In this document: piece after piece, positions 1 to 13,100 of the stretch
Position numbering within the stretch: the first letter of the stretch is position 1
Layout: every line of letters begins with the position of its first letter
DNA from: Rhinopomastus cyanomelas
Taxonomy: Eukaryota; Chordata; Aves; Bucerotiformes; Rhinopomastidae
Assembly (NCBI GenBank): GCA_013400115.1
Contig: VXBP01009307.1
Coordinates: forward strand, 310,001 to 374,000
DNA: 64,000 bases
Reading direction: 5' to 3'
Notes under the pieces: generated by a model
What the model saw: the letters and a program-made list of their open reading frames with translations, nothing else
What the model was told of the DNA's origin: nothing
The model's database searches: none
Made by a program: the position numbers and the translations under genes

Positions 1-348
1 NNNNNNNNNNNNNNNNNNNNNNNNNNNNNNNNNNNNNNNNNNNNNNNNNNNNNNNNNNNNNNNNNNNNNNNNNNNNNNNNNNNNNNNNNNNNNNNNNNNN
101 NNNNNNNNNNNNNNNNNNNNNNNNNNNNNNNNNNNNNNNNNNNNNNNNNNNNNNNNNNNNNNNNNNNNNNNNNNNNNNNNNNNNNNNNNNNNNNNNNNNN
201 NNNNNNNNNNNNNNNNNNNNNNNNNNNNNNNNNNNNNNNNNNNNNNNNNNNNNNNNNNNNNNNNNNNNNNNNNNNNNNNNNNNNNNNNNNNNNNNNNNNN
301 NNNNNNNNNNNNNNNNNNNNNNNNNNNNNNNNNNNNNNNNNNNNNNNN
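1..348. other. Assembly gap
   Basis: These bases are all N. The sequence resumes at 349 in the middle of a CR1 element, so the gap probably contains the rest of that repeat. Confidence 0.99.
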
Positions 349-843
349 GGCCAAAGTTGGCCCTCCTGAAGTCCAGGGTTGTGATTCTGCTAGCTATTCT
401 GTTCCTGACATAAGAGATCTTGAACTCCACCATCTCATGGTCACTGCTGCCCTTAACCTTCAATGCTTCAAACAAATCCTCCTTGTTGGTGACTACAAGA
501 TCCAGCAGCACTCCTCTCCTAGTGGGCTCTTCCACCATTTGCATTGGGAAATTGTCACCAATGCCCTGGAGGAACCTCCTGTACTGTGGATGGGTGGTTG
601 CATAGGTCTTCCAGCAAGTATCAGGGTAGTCAAAGTCCCCCATGAGTACCAGGGCCTGCAGCTGTGAGGCTGCTGTCAACTGCCTTGTAGAAGACCTCAT
701 CAACTTTCTCATTCTGATCTGTTGGCCTGTAATAGACACCCACAACAGTGTCACCCATGCCAGCCTGCCCCTTAATCCTCACCCACAAACTTTCAACTCT
801 CAATTCATCTGCCCCTGGATAGAACTCAATACATTCCAGTTGC
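349..843 (-). mobile_element. CR1 LINE fragment, endonuclease region
   Basis: The minus strand encodes a piece of the CR1 ORF2 apurinic-type endonuclease, with blocks such as LWVRIKGQAGMGDTVVGVYY and RPTDQNEKVDEVFYKA. It is homologous to 36240-36570 and 35017-35163 of the CR1-A copy and identical to the latter over about 62 bases from 349. The catalytic GDFN block reads GDFD (around 624-640), and the frame is broken, so the copy is dead. Its left side runs into the gap. Homology to CR1-A stops near 843, which is probably the 5' truncation point, about 108 bp from the CUX1 exon at 951. Confidence 0.92.
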
Positions 844-853
844 TCCGTCCCGT

Positions 854-889
854 CCTGTCCATTATTGCTCACCTGTCCATTGTTGGTGA
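854..889. repeat. Imperfect 18-bp tandem duplication
   Basis: CCTGTCCATTATTGCTCA at 854-871 is followed directly by CCTGTCCATTGTTGGTGA at 872-889 (four differences). It lies between the CR1 fragment and the 5' splice site of the CUX1 exon at 951. Confidence 0.7.
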
Positions 890-950
890 GTTTAATTCTA
901 AAGGTAGCAAAAGCCAACATCGAAGTAAATTAAATTGCAACAGAACTCAC

Positions 951-1139
951 TTTCAGTGTGCTGTTCTTGGCGGTTAGCTGCTGCTCCAGCTGCGAGATTT
1001 GGCTGCTGGAGTTCTCCCGTAGCTTGGTGAGGCTGCCCTGGAGCCTCTGGACATCTTCTACAAGCTGGGCGATTTCCCTCTCCTTTGCAGCCAGTTCTAC
1101 CTCCAAGCTGGACCGTGTTAGCACCTCAATAGCCTGTTC
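951..1139 (-). CDS. CUX1: CUX1 exon (probably exon 11), 189 bp
   Basis: The acceptor is TTTTTTCTCACACTAG|GAACAG; the donor is CACTGAAA|GTGAGTT. It is exactly 63 codons in phase 0-0, starting EQAIEVLTRSSLEVELAAKE and ending QISQLEQQLTAKNSTLK. Three conservative changes from recalled human protein are seen (Gly for Ala in LQGS, Ser for Ala in ENSS, Thr for Ser in QQLT). The heptad pattern of a coiled coil is clear. The next exon (expected to begin QLEEKLKGQ) is not in the window; it lies in or beyond the gap at 1-348. Confidence 0.96.
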
Positions 1140-4100
1140 CTAGTGTGAGAAAAAAGTATTAGACCACAGAAATAAAAAAAGGCAATGGGCTTCAATTCTG
1201 GGCAGTTAGTGAAAGACTTAGCATGGCATCAGGTGTTATAAGAGAATCCACTTCTAAAGCTGGGACCCCTGTGAGTGGTTTTGTGAAGATGAACCTGTCT
1301 CCTCCCCAAGATAGCTCTTTGGTAAAACAGGGATAATGGAGAGCATAATTTCCCTATTTTATAAGTGGACTGGAAAACTGCAGCCATGAAAATCAAAGGA
1401 TTCTATTTAGATCTATTTATTATTAATAGTGTAAATGCTTTGACAACTATGAAAATCTGTGCTTACAAAATACTAATCAGATGAAATATTCTGGACTAAT
1501 GGAGCAAAATCTCTTAATCAGGAATTGCAGAGTCCCATGCCTTTGGCTCTTCACGTGCATGTGGCACGTTTCAGGCAAGGCTGTCAAAAATTGCCCCAAA
1601 CTGCTACTTCCAATGAATTTGCTCCTTGCATTAAAATTGTTTGCTGTTCACATTATCGCTACAACTAAACCTTGCCTCATGGGATGAACACAGATATGAC
1701 AGCTGTAAGATGAGGCCATTCTCCCACAGGTCTCTACTTTCAGAAATTCCCTTTCCTAAATCAGGATCTCTCTTCCAATTTACTGCAGCTGCGAAATACA
1801 TCCTCAGGTTTGAAACTCCCTCACTAGACTGATTTTCCAGCAGATCAGGAAGTAAGTGAGGACAAAGAAGTGAAGAACAAGGCATATCTATTCGGAAAAG
1901 GTAACACAGACTAATTGTACCACCACATTTTTCTCCTTTTGTGTTAAGAGATCGATAGCTGTAATGCACTGGAGAGCTCTGGACCTCTCTTTCATGAAGA
2001 ACATAAGGAAATTCTCATGCGGATCTGGGGAGCACAAGGTAGCCCACTAATGAACCATAAAAAAGCCTAAAACACATCTTACGAAGGTCTATGACTGTTC
2101 CTCAGAAACCAGCAGCAAAGTAGGAGAGACAGGATGATCACAAGCATTATACCAATGATCCTACAGCAAAGGTGCTGTCACCTGAGCACCCCCTTACAAC
2201 TCAGAATGACTCTGCAAGAGACTGAAGGAGCCTCCATACCCTCTTTTCTGCAAAATGCAGGCACAACACAATCCTTTCCCCTATCTTCTCAACGCTTGGT
2301 TTGATTCCAGTGACTACATACCGCTGTACTGCACAGAGAGCAACACGTACGAACAGCAGTTAACAACGTGCTCCTATTACACTGAATTATACTTTTAACT
2401 TGAAAAAACCCTCTAATTTGCTTGCATGAAGCATCACAAGTTGTATAATCATCTGCTGCTTGTGCCTATTGAGACTAGAACGCAGAGTCTGAAATAAGAT
2501 AGATAATGATCATTTTCATTCTGCAGTAGTTGTCATATTAAATATAAATGAAGTGCAGAAGTACTATTAAATACAAGAAAGACCTAATGTTAAAATAATG
2601 ATAAGACTAGGACACGAGATAGGAAGAGGCAGGTAATTCACAGCTACAAGTAATATTCAGCCTCATTATTTTATTTTATGTTGTGCAGTCTGCTTGTCTA
2701 TCTTTTGACTTCTCTGACAAAATACTGGGTTGTATTCATAGATGGCCAAATGGATCTGGACGACTGAAGGGTTATTCATTCTCTGAAAATGTACTTTAAA
2801 GGCAACCATGTGTTTCTCTGATATCTGTCAGGCATATATGTATGGTTTGCAAGGAAAAAAGCTATGTAAGGAGCATGATTTCTTTTGTTTTTAAAGCTGC
2901 TGTTCAGAAGCAGATTAAATGTCACTTAATTGCATATTTACATTCAAATACTCCTATTTCTCCTTTGGCAAACAAAAATAAAAATAATCTGTCTGCTCAT
3001 CTACGATACCTGTTAACCCAGGGCCAGCTAGAGATCTGTAAGTGCTCTGTGCCCATGAGGTTCGATAAGCCAACCTGCACTAGCAACCTCCCAAACCTGC
3101 ACCTGCCTTACTTAGAAACACATCAGGCAACAGGCAGCCAAATCTTTGGGAGCACTGAGTACCTCTTCCTTTTTGTAAGCTTCTTGCACTGAATTTAGAG
3201 GTGCAATTCTCAGTTTAGAATTCAGTGAAAACTGGAATGATACCCTATTTACTTCTAGGTCTTCTGACAGCTACTACACTGAGAATGAGGTGACCCAGAA
3301 ACAGGCAGGCAGCGGGTCCCAACAAACAGGCAAAGTTGGTCACGCTGGTCTCTGCTGTGCCCTCCATGCAGGCATGTACCAAGGGCCCAGCAAGGTACTC
3401 TGTTGCTGTCTTTAGTTTTCCTCTGCTGAAGCTCTTATCAACATGAAATAATTTTTGAGGGTTGCTGCTGTCCACCTGGACAGGCAGAGATACGGATCAC
3501 CATGGAGCACAGTGACCTCTGGCCTTTCCCTGGTCTTCTGCAGCCTTCAGCCCCCTCAGAAGCTCAACCAAACCACAACCCCAAAGGAACACAATTCCAT
3601 TTCAGTTAAAATATTACTCCAAACAGCTATTTTTATAGCTGCGAGCACAAACTGAAAGAGCTGCACTGCAAAGAATGTCAGAAACCTGTAAGAGTCAGTA
3701 AATATTTTCTCTCACCACATCAGGTGCCTTCTGGATCTGCGTAGCCAGTTGGAGAGATTTGTTGGCTGACGAGAGCTGCTCCCTTAAGGTCTCTGCCTCT
3801 CTCTGAGCCACCTCTGCCCTCTGAAGGAAATGAAAAGGGGTGAAAAGAGAAAGTACATTCAGCTTAACAACTGACAATTATTACAAGAACATTCATCAAT
3901 TCATGCCTGACTGAATATAATTGATTTTCCTAAACACTCAACCTAATAAATGTTAGAAAAAAACATAGAATGTGATGGATTTTTATTTTAAACAGTACAA
4001 GGAAGAAATAATTGAGCGATTATGACAGTAATTTAACGCTAGGAGCAAGGAATCCCCTGCTGATACTAATGCTGCGGCCCACTGAATTTCCCAGACTGAA

Positions 4101-7100
4101 TAAATACAAGTGGAAATGGAGTCTTTTTATTCAATTTCTTTCTATTCTCACAGACCAAGCAGATTTTATTGCAAGGTTCCTCATGGGAACAATTCTCACG
4201 GGTAAATGCTGAATTAAAAGATATCCTGACCATTCTCTCTTAACACACACACCATGTTGTGGGCTGGCTTTCTGCAGTAATTATTTCTCCAAACATGAAT
4301 TGTTAGGTTCTGTTCTTTCAGCAGGTCTATTTATTGAACAATATTTAACCCTAACCTGACAATTTTGCACTAGATCAGTTTCCAGCTGCTGAGGATTTAC
4401 ACAGTATTTGATAAGCCTGTGACTTGGCTACCAGACAGAATTCACATGTAAATATTGAACAATAATGGCAAAGAGAGAAGCAGAATGACGAGGAAAGACT
4501 GTCTGTACAGGACTCTGGGGAAAGACAGATGGATCTTCAGGCAATAAATAGCAGCAAAGTCTTCTCTATAGCTGAGTATAAGCAGAACAAAAAACTACAC
4601 AGTGTTTGCTCCTCCTGGCCAGATCGTCTTCTCCTTTATTTTTAAAAGTGTGCATTTTGGTTATAAAACCACACACTGTTTGCCTCCTTGAGTGACAGCA
4701 GCTTCTAACCTGGCCTGCACTGTGCAGAGCATCCTGCACCTGCAGCAGAAAATGGCTAAAATAATCTTCCACTTCCAAACCGTATCCCCAGCTCCTCCAA
4801 ACCTGTGAGCTGCCCCGATTTAGGCCCAAACATCTGCAGGTAAACCCTCACCCTTTGCGCTGAGTCGTCTCTCCCTTTACTGAAAACTCACACTGCCGTG
4901 TTTCTGCGTGCCAGACTCCTGCTTTTCCAGCTAATCCTTCTGAAAACCTGTCAGCTCAAGTGTAAAAACCCCATCCCCGGGCATGCGCGAGGTGTTGGAC
5001 TCACTAGTCAAAGCACAGACTCTGTCTGCATGTTTAATCAATCAGCAAACTAACGGCAATCAAGTCCTAACTGCATCATCTGTGCTATTTGCTCACAACA
5101 TTGTATTAAATGATTTTTCAAAGGTTCTACAGCTGTAATTAAAATGTAATTGTAAGAAGTGCAGTAAGGTGGCTCTGATAACCAGAGCCAGGGACGCAGC
5201 CCATTGTGTGCCTGAAGAAAACCGCAACAGCATAAAAAAGGCACAAAAAGAGAAAGTTTCTGTTGTCCGTGCGGTGGGGTAATACTGGGATAAAAACCTG
5301 AGCTAACAGCGCCCATTGAGATAAATTATTTTCTTGCACTTTATTAGATGTGGACGTACATCTATTGATCTAACAACTGCTCAACATCTCCAGCAAAGCG
5401 GGACAAGTCACTGCACTGTAGCACTTGCTCCTGCGTGTACTGCTGGGTAAGTAATGGGTTTTGCAGCCTTAAGCAATCCTGCTGATGGCTTCCATTCACG
5501 GCAGCATTGTTTTGAGAACCTATTCAGCGGCAGGCAAGCAAACCACAGAGGAGATTTCTAATAGATGCTACATCTGCATATCCAGTAAGCAGTCAGCTGC
5601 CCTTTCCGCACAGCCTCCCCAGCCACTTCACAACACCTGTTGTAATCCTGGGAATAACATCAGGCAAGATTTTGTACTACATGTTGTTAAGAATATATCA
5701 ACAGAAACTTCAGGCGATTTTATTTGGGGAACTAATTGTCAATTTTTCTCTTTTCTTAGTGTTTTGTTTCCAGAATGGAAGTTCTTTCCAGCCAGAATTA
5801 CACCTTGTTCAGTGTCTTTCAATATAAATTGTACATTACACACAACAACCTGTAAGAGGAACAGTAATTTCAAAATTGAGCACTTAGAAGTTTCAAAAAG
5901 CCAATCCTCAGGCTGTGGGCATGTCCGGCCACCCCCACGCACAGGGCTACAGGAGGGAGCCTAGAACCGCACAGCAACACGCGATTGCTTTGTCACGATG
6001 AGACCCCCTACTTCATTCACCTCTTGGGATGAATACTGTTCCGTGAAAGACTATTTTGCTTTGTCCTCCTTGTTCTGTGTGTGGCCTCTGCGATTTATTT
6101 ACGGCAAACTAATCCCATCCCTTCTCCCCATAGGATTGTTTCCTCAGGGGCTGTGCTATGGTTTCTATGAGATTCAAAAGCATCTATGAGATACAGACTT
6201 GTTAATGAGTGCAGTGCAATACCCCGACCCGCTTTTCAGCTCTCAGGCTTCCTCAGCCCCTCCAAGTACCAACCACAGAGTTACCAACCACAACCTCCTC
6301 ATGCAGCATGGGCTGCACCTGGCCATTTCTCACCTGATTGCCCGCACCTGAGACCCCACAGAATGGCTGCAAAACCCTCTGGTTTTGCCTCTTTGACTCC
6401 TATCTGTCTCTGCTTGTCCCTTTGTTCCCCTCCTAATTCACTCTGGCTGCTGGAAGCGCCATTTCTGTCTTCTTGGAGCTTTGCTTCGTCTTTAGCTCCA
6501 GGCAGGCTACAGCACACTCATACCTTGCATGACCTCTGTGAATACACACGGACTTCCAGAATTTGTCTTACCCCTATGATTTCCTCCTTCCTCTATTCCT
6601 CCTTGCTTCTTTTCTTCAGATGTCCTTGCAGCAGCCACATCATAGTCCTCCCACCCTGCCCACCATAAATGCCCACTCTTCTGTGCTTTCACACCACTGC
6701 CGCCGGTCTCCCCATTGCAGCAGGGGCAGACTGGAGAAGCATCTCTATTCCCAGTGGCACTGAACCTCACACTGCAACTAAGAGAAGCAAATCCTGGCTC
6801 ATTAATGTCCACCCAGGCAGCACAGCGATAGACTGCAGCGTGCTTGGGACAGGCATGCACATCAAAGCCCACAAATTCAAACCAGATTCTGTTGAGTTTG
6901 TGTGAAGTCTTTTTTTTTTCCCAGACCTTTACAGGCTGTCCACACTGGGGGCTTTTTGCTACTTGATGCAACAGAAGATACAACCCTGAGAAAAAGACAA
7001 AGCATCCCTCATCAAGCACCAAGCCCCTTCTCTTAAATATGGGCACAGCAGGCTCCTCACCAAAACGTAAGAAAAACTCGTCACATGTGGGGAAATCTGG

Positions 7101-10100
7101 ATGTTTTTCCTTAATCTTGTTCTTAGAAATGGTTGGACAATTTTTTCCTGAAGTAAGAAAAGAGAGTGCAGCCAGAGACAGACGCTCAGTACGGAAAACG
7201 GCTAAATCCTAAAATCTTGCACAACTTGGAGCCACTGGAAAGTTCACGCAACCTCCTCTTTGTGTGAAACTGCTCCACTGTGGCTAAGAAATGTGTGCCG
7301 CAGCCCAGTTGCTTTTCATCAGTCAGTCCTAACACTTGTGGTTTCTTACTTCCAAATGTACTACCCACAGCCCAGAAAAGCCTTGATGACCAGTGACATT
7401 CACATCGCTGGACTCAGCAGAGATCACAGCAGTCCAGCATTGTCTGAACATGCTTTTTGCTTGTGGACAGTTCAGTCCTACAATTCCTCCTAATTTCCAT
7501 ACTGCTGATTTTATAGCACAGAGTTACTGCCGTGGTAATGAGGTACTTCTGAACACTTTGCTTCTCCTTAATCTAGAATGTAAATACTGTACTGCTTGCG
7601 GGGCAGCACAATTGTAATGCTGCTGTGCGCTTCCCAATTAAAAAAAGGCAGAAAAGCCTTACACAACATATCCAGTTTAAATTATTCTCATTGTTTCCCG
7701 ACAAGATAATGAATAGCATGAACCAAGTGCTCTTCTCCTTACAATAAAATGTTAATTTGAGCAAAGACCAGTGGTGTGAAGAGCAAAATGTGATGCTTAC
7801 AAGCAAAAAAGTACAACCTTCCCCTTAAAAGTTTCACCAGCCAAACTGTACTTCTGTATTACACGCTCAATTCAGTGCTGGATGTGGCCAACTCTTCCTA
7901 TGGGCTGGGTGCATGTATTATCATGAGCAGTTCTGCTAAGTTAACGAGCCTGGTTATAGCAGCAATCACTGTGCTTGGTTTTAAGAGCTTGAAGCCAACA
8001 CGCTTCTTGCAGGCTGCTGCAGAAGCTGTTTGTCAGAGTACGAGTTCAATCAAAGCACACTGCTTCAATGGGCTTCCATTTTCAAACTTCTGAGACATAA
8101 AAGTTTATTTTAGAACTTTTAAACTACACTAGCACCCACAGAGCAACAGCTGAGACCTCTGAAAATCCGTGACATGAAGGACTCTTCAGGGCTCTGGCAC
8201 CTAATTTTTTTTCCAGCAATGAAGAATTAAATGAGAAAACCAGCCAAAGAAAAACCTTCAACAAACAGAAGAGGTTCGGTTGTCTTCATTCTTGTCTTCA
8301 GGCTATTGCACTTTCCTTTGCACACTGAAAGGCTGCTAGATAAATGTATTCCCAGTTGAAAGCCAAGCATTTACAGGAAACTCCTGTGCCTCTATGAAAA
8401 TAGTATTAACCATATTTTGCCTTTACACAGCACTGCTCCATGCAAGGATCTCAATGTGCTCTGTAAAGTAAATGTTATTATTCCCATTTCACAAATAGTG
8501 AAATCACAGGATGAAGTGAATGACCTCAGCTGCTATAAACTGTCAGAACTGTTCTGAATGCAGCAAGGCTATGGCACCCCTCGAGAGCAGAGGATCTAGT
8601 TCATTGCAATGGAGGCAGAAATAAAAAGCAAATACTCTGGCAGCATCTGGGGGAAGTGTCTGCATCAGTCCTGGTGCAGGAGTCTGCCAAGATGACCACG
8701 TTGCTTGTGGACACATGAAAGCAAGACTGCCCTGTCGCTGGTTTTGTTACTGCTGCTGGGTGAGGGCAACCCCCTCCCTCTCAGCACCTGCACCACCTGT
8801 ACTGTGCTGCTAAGTGACAGGGGAGACTTTATTACAGTGCTGCTCAAAGCCATACATATTTGATGGCAATCTCACTTAGTGTGGAGACCTTTTCAAACAA
8901 TTTTCCAGTGTGATTTGTTAGACACAGGAAGGTTCCATAACCCAGTGAAATAACAAAAATGATCTTGAGAACAGTATTTCGGCAAAAACGTCCTGCTGAG
9001 GTTTTCTTTCTGCTTGTACAGCAGACACAGCTTTATGAATTTTAGTAGAGGTTCAGTTCCAAAAAATGCTTTACCATATTAACCCTTCCTCTAGAGACCG
9101 TAAAACCTGTGCAGTACATGGTACTGACCCAGTCTAGATTCTGTAATAAACGGTTATGTGTTTTAGAAAGAAGCCAATTTTTTTCTATATTTGACTTACT
9201 TTCTCCATTAAAAAGAAGTAGGAATCTGTGAGCGCTACGAGCACTGTGAAGATGGACATAAAACCAGCGGAGAAAACATTCTGCTTTTCCAAAGAGACGA
9301 CATGGCCTAGACACAGACTCAAAATTATAATTCTTTTTCTGTGTCTTGTCCAGTATTTCACATCCTACTTTCTCTTTCTGTTAGTATCCCCAAATCTGGG
9401 GATACCTGTAGCTGAGTCTATTTTTCAAATCTATTTCCACCTTCTCAGGATTAAAACACAGTACCCCAGGATCAACCAGCCCTAACCAAAGTTATTACCT
9501 TTTTCTTTTAAAAGTAGAAAGGCTTCCCTCAGGAAGCCTAAATCACTAAGCTCATTAGTTTTTTTTGTTTTTAAACAATGAGAACTATATGTATGAACCC
9601 AGTAAAAAGGTCTGCATACATCAGTGCCATGAAAGCCCAAAATTACACTCAGAATTATTAAAACCTAGAAATGAGCCTCTCTCTCATCGTTTTAAAAACT
9701 GAACACAGCAAAGTATTTCTGTTTCACAACACAGGAACTGTGTGACAGAAACCTCAGTTTTCCTCCTGCACAATGGGTGATTCCAGACCAAGTGATTCCA
9801 GCAGGATCATTCCTTTGAATATGTTTGTCATCCCAAGGAGTTGTGACCTGTTGCCACCAACACTTCCAAGGGTGGTGTAAACTTGAGAAAGTACAGAAAA
9901 GTGCTAACCATCATTACTTGTGTCAAGCAGCCATTTGTACAACGGCTGACCTGCTGCCAACGCAGGAAAAAAGCACACTGGAGCTTCATTAACGTCAGCG
10001 ATTGGAAATTACAATATTCTGGGAATCACACAATAAAAAATGCAAAGATGTTGTATCCCAAACTGTGCTAAATCATTTATTTTGACAAGTAAGGCCAGTT

Positions 10101-13100
10101 TAGTATTAATTATTCATTACTATACCTCGTAGCATATCAGAAAATACACAGTGATTTATTGTGCAAAATGAAATCTTAATAAAACCAGGCCCTGCCCTAA
10201 ACGACAGCATTATTAAATCTTCATGGAAATGCAAGGGTGAACTCTCAGGTTATTTTTGTTAGTGAGTTGGTGGTTAGTAAAGTGAAAATCAGCCATTCCT
10301 GTTGCATTCAGCTGTATTCTGACTTCAGCCCTTTGCAGACCCAGTCTTGGGGTTGAGGGAGAGAAACGCTGCAAGCACAGGGTTGCTGCTGGTCACTTCT
10401 CTCCTGCTCTCCTGAGATGATGCTCACATGTAGTAATGCTGGAGCTACAGGGGCTGTCAGCTTCAGACCCTGCACCCCTGCTAGACCTCCACATCACGGG
10501 AGCTAATGACTCCTCATGAGACAGACACAGACAGAGCAGTCATTCTGAAGTACTAGTCTTGTCCTTTTTGCACTGGTTTACAGCACTCAGGACTTTCAAA
10601 GCTGAAAGGTCACTCCACAGGCCACAGCTGATACTCACCTGCCAGCCAGGACTGCACTTCACCGGAACCATTTGTGTAAACTGGGTACTTAAACCACTCT
10701 GAGCTTTGTCACCCTGAATGAGACTACTGCTGCAAAACCTCACTTGAGGTCCTGGATTAACTGAGTGCCTGGATTAACATCTGAGGAAGGACTGTTGCCA
10801 AGCTGCCAACACATTGTTACCTCCAACAGCTGCCTCCAAACCCCTCCAGCCCAGCTTGCTTTGCTCAAGTGAGGGACTGATTTACTTTTCTGTTGGTTAG
10901 GGTTACAGCTTGGGAGAAAATTCAGTTTAAACCCTGCATTAATGATACAATGGAGAGAAAGCAAACTGTGTGGTCACTACCCCTTTTTCTTCCTAAGCAG
11001 GAAACTTGGTACTTGTTATTATTTCTATGAACTCATCAATTCTTCTGAGGATCACAGAATTATAGAGTGGTTTGGTTCAGAAGGGACCTCAATGATCATC
11101 TAGTTCTAACCTGCCCTTCCTTGGGCAGCAACACCTCTTACTAGACCAGACTGCCCAGAGCTCACCCAATCTGGCCTTGAACTCTTCCACGGATGGAGCA
11201 TTCAGCTTCTCTGGGCAATTTGTGCCAGTGTCTCAGCATCCTCCTCATGAAGAACTTCCTCCTTATATACAATCTGAATCTCCCCTCTTTCACCTGCCAC
11301 TACCTACCCCTCATCCTGTCATCACAAGCTCCTGTGAAAGTCCTTCTGCAACCTTCTTGTAGGTCCCCTTCAGTTACCCAAGGCTGACACCACAAACAAG
11401 CCCAATGCAAATGAGGAAAAAAAATTTGAGACAAGAGGAGACGCAGCCTGAAGACTAAGAACGGTCCAAAAGGACATGAGGGTGGGAGTTACATCAACTG
11501 TGTCTCCATGGCTTTCACCATCTAGAATATGGACACCCAGACTAAAGTCAATGAGTGCATCTACCCTCTTGTTAACACAGAACTGGAGAGGAAAACAGCC
11601 CTCGCCACCTCTTAAGAGTCAGAGAGGTGCCCTCATACCAAGCAAGGGTAGTTCAGAAATGCCAGCTCTGCTTCAGAAAGGGCAGTCATCAAAAAGGGGA
11701 TTTACAAGACCTATCAACTAAAAAATTGACAGCAACTGTATTTAACATTTTCAGTGGAAACACTTTGCTGCTCTGTCAATTCCTGCTCTGAATCCCAGTC
11801 ATTTGGGTCAGTGTTAAATCCAGAGTAGCAAAACATCACATGAAAATCAGTGAGGCAGGCTGTCCTCAAAGCAGGGCTCCTGCTGAGCACTACTCTTTAA
11901 AGGTAGCCTGAATAACGGGGGAGTAAGTACTCACTGGAATAGTAAAAGGAAATGTTAATTTAACCATTAAATACATAAGCATGTTAAGTACTTGTTTCTG
12001 CACTTCAGCCTGATGCAAACTCACTTTCCGATCTGTGCAACGTATTTAAATTTTTCCATATATTTTTTTCTGCTATAAAGAGGAAAAAACACACGGATTG
12101 CTGCTACAAAGATTACTTGGTTCTAATTTACAGAAGTGTTTCAAAAAGGTGAAGCACCACACAGCACAAGGACTACAGGCACGTTTCTGCCAATCAGTCC
12201 AGCTATTCCAGCAGCTCACTGCTTCTGCTCGTCCACCCATGGACCTTCCCTCCCCATTTCCTCCGATGCCATGTGCTCCCCCATTTCTGTATAGATAGCT
12301 AGATTGCATTTTAGTATGGCAACGAGGACATCAGGAGTACCTGTTCTTTGGTTGCAACCACCTTTAGACTCCAAGAAAATGAAAACCTATGAGTAAATGA
12401 TAGCTGCTACTGTGCAGAGCATAGTACCGCCTTTGCAAAAACCACACAGTAATGCCATCACAACATCTTTAGCACCTACACTCTTTCCAGAAAGTCTGTA
12501 GATTTTCAAATAATCACTAGCACTTCCATAAATGTTTAATGCTGTCTGCAGCAGTTCTCTGACAGAGCTAAAAACCCCAGTTTGCTGCTACTGACTGAAT
12601 CAGCCCAACAACTGATCTGCCTTCTGCCTCACTAGCATTTTTCCGATTCATACAGAACTATTGTAAAGGCCTGTACACTCCACAGATTTGTCAGCTGCAT
12701 CGGGGGTGTGGGTGCTCAAACCCAATCTAGCAAAAAGTAAAGGACAACATGAAGCAGAAGCTGGGGCTAGGTGGTGGTTAGTTGTTTTCAGGAGGATTAG
12801 GAACCTGGGCTGGCTGCTAGCGCAGCTCCACAAGGGATACTGAGGTGTGTAGCTGGTCTGTGTGGGGGGAAGGAGGAGAAACTCTGCCTGGCAGTGAGCT
12901 GCTTGTATGTAAAGCTTTGAGTGGGTTCTAAAACCATAACCTGAGAGATCTAAGATGTGTAATCTCTGATTCACCTGGTAGAGGGATTACAAAGTTCACT
13001 GATAAGCAAATGTCTGGTTGAGACAGACATTTAGTGAAAGCATTGCCTGCTGCACACATCACCTGTGCATCCTGCATGTCTGTGCATATGTCTTGCATCA

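Noticed and set aside
5485..7046. Several long open frames on both strands (159-179 codons), suggesting a gene in the 9.9-kb intron
   Set aside because: They overlap on opposite strands and show no recognised domain or splice context. Their composition follows a GC-richer patch.
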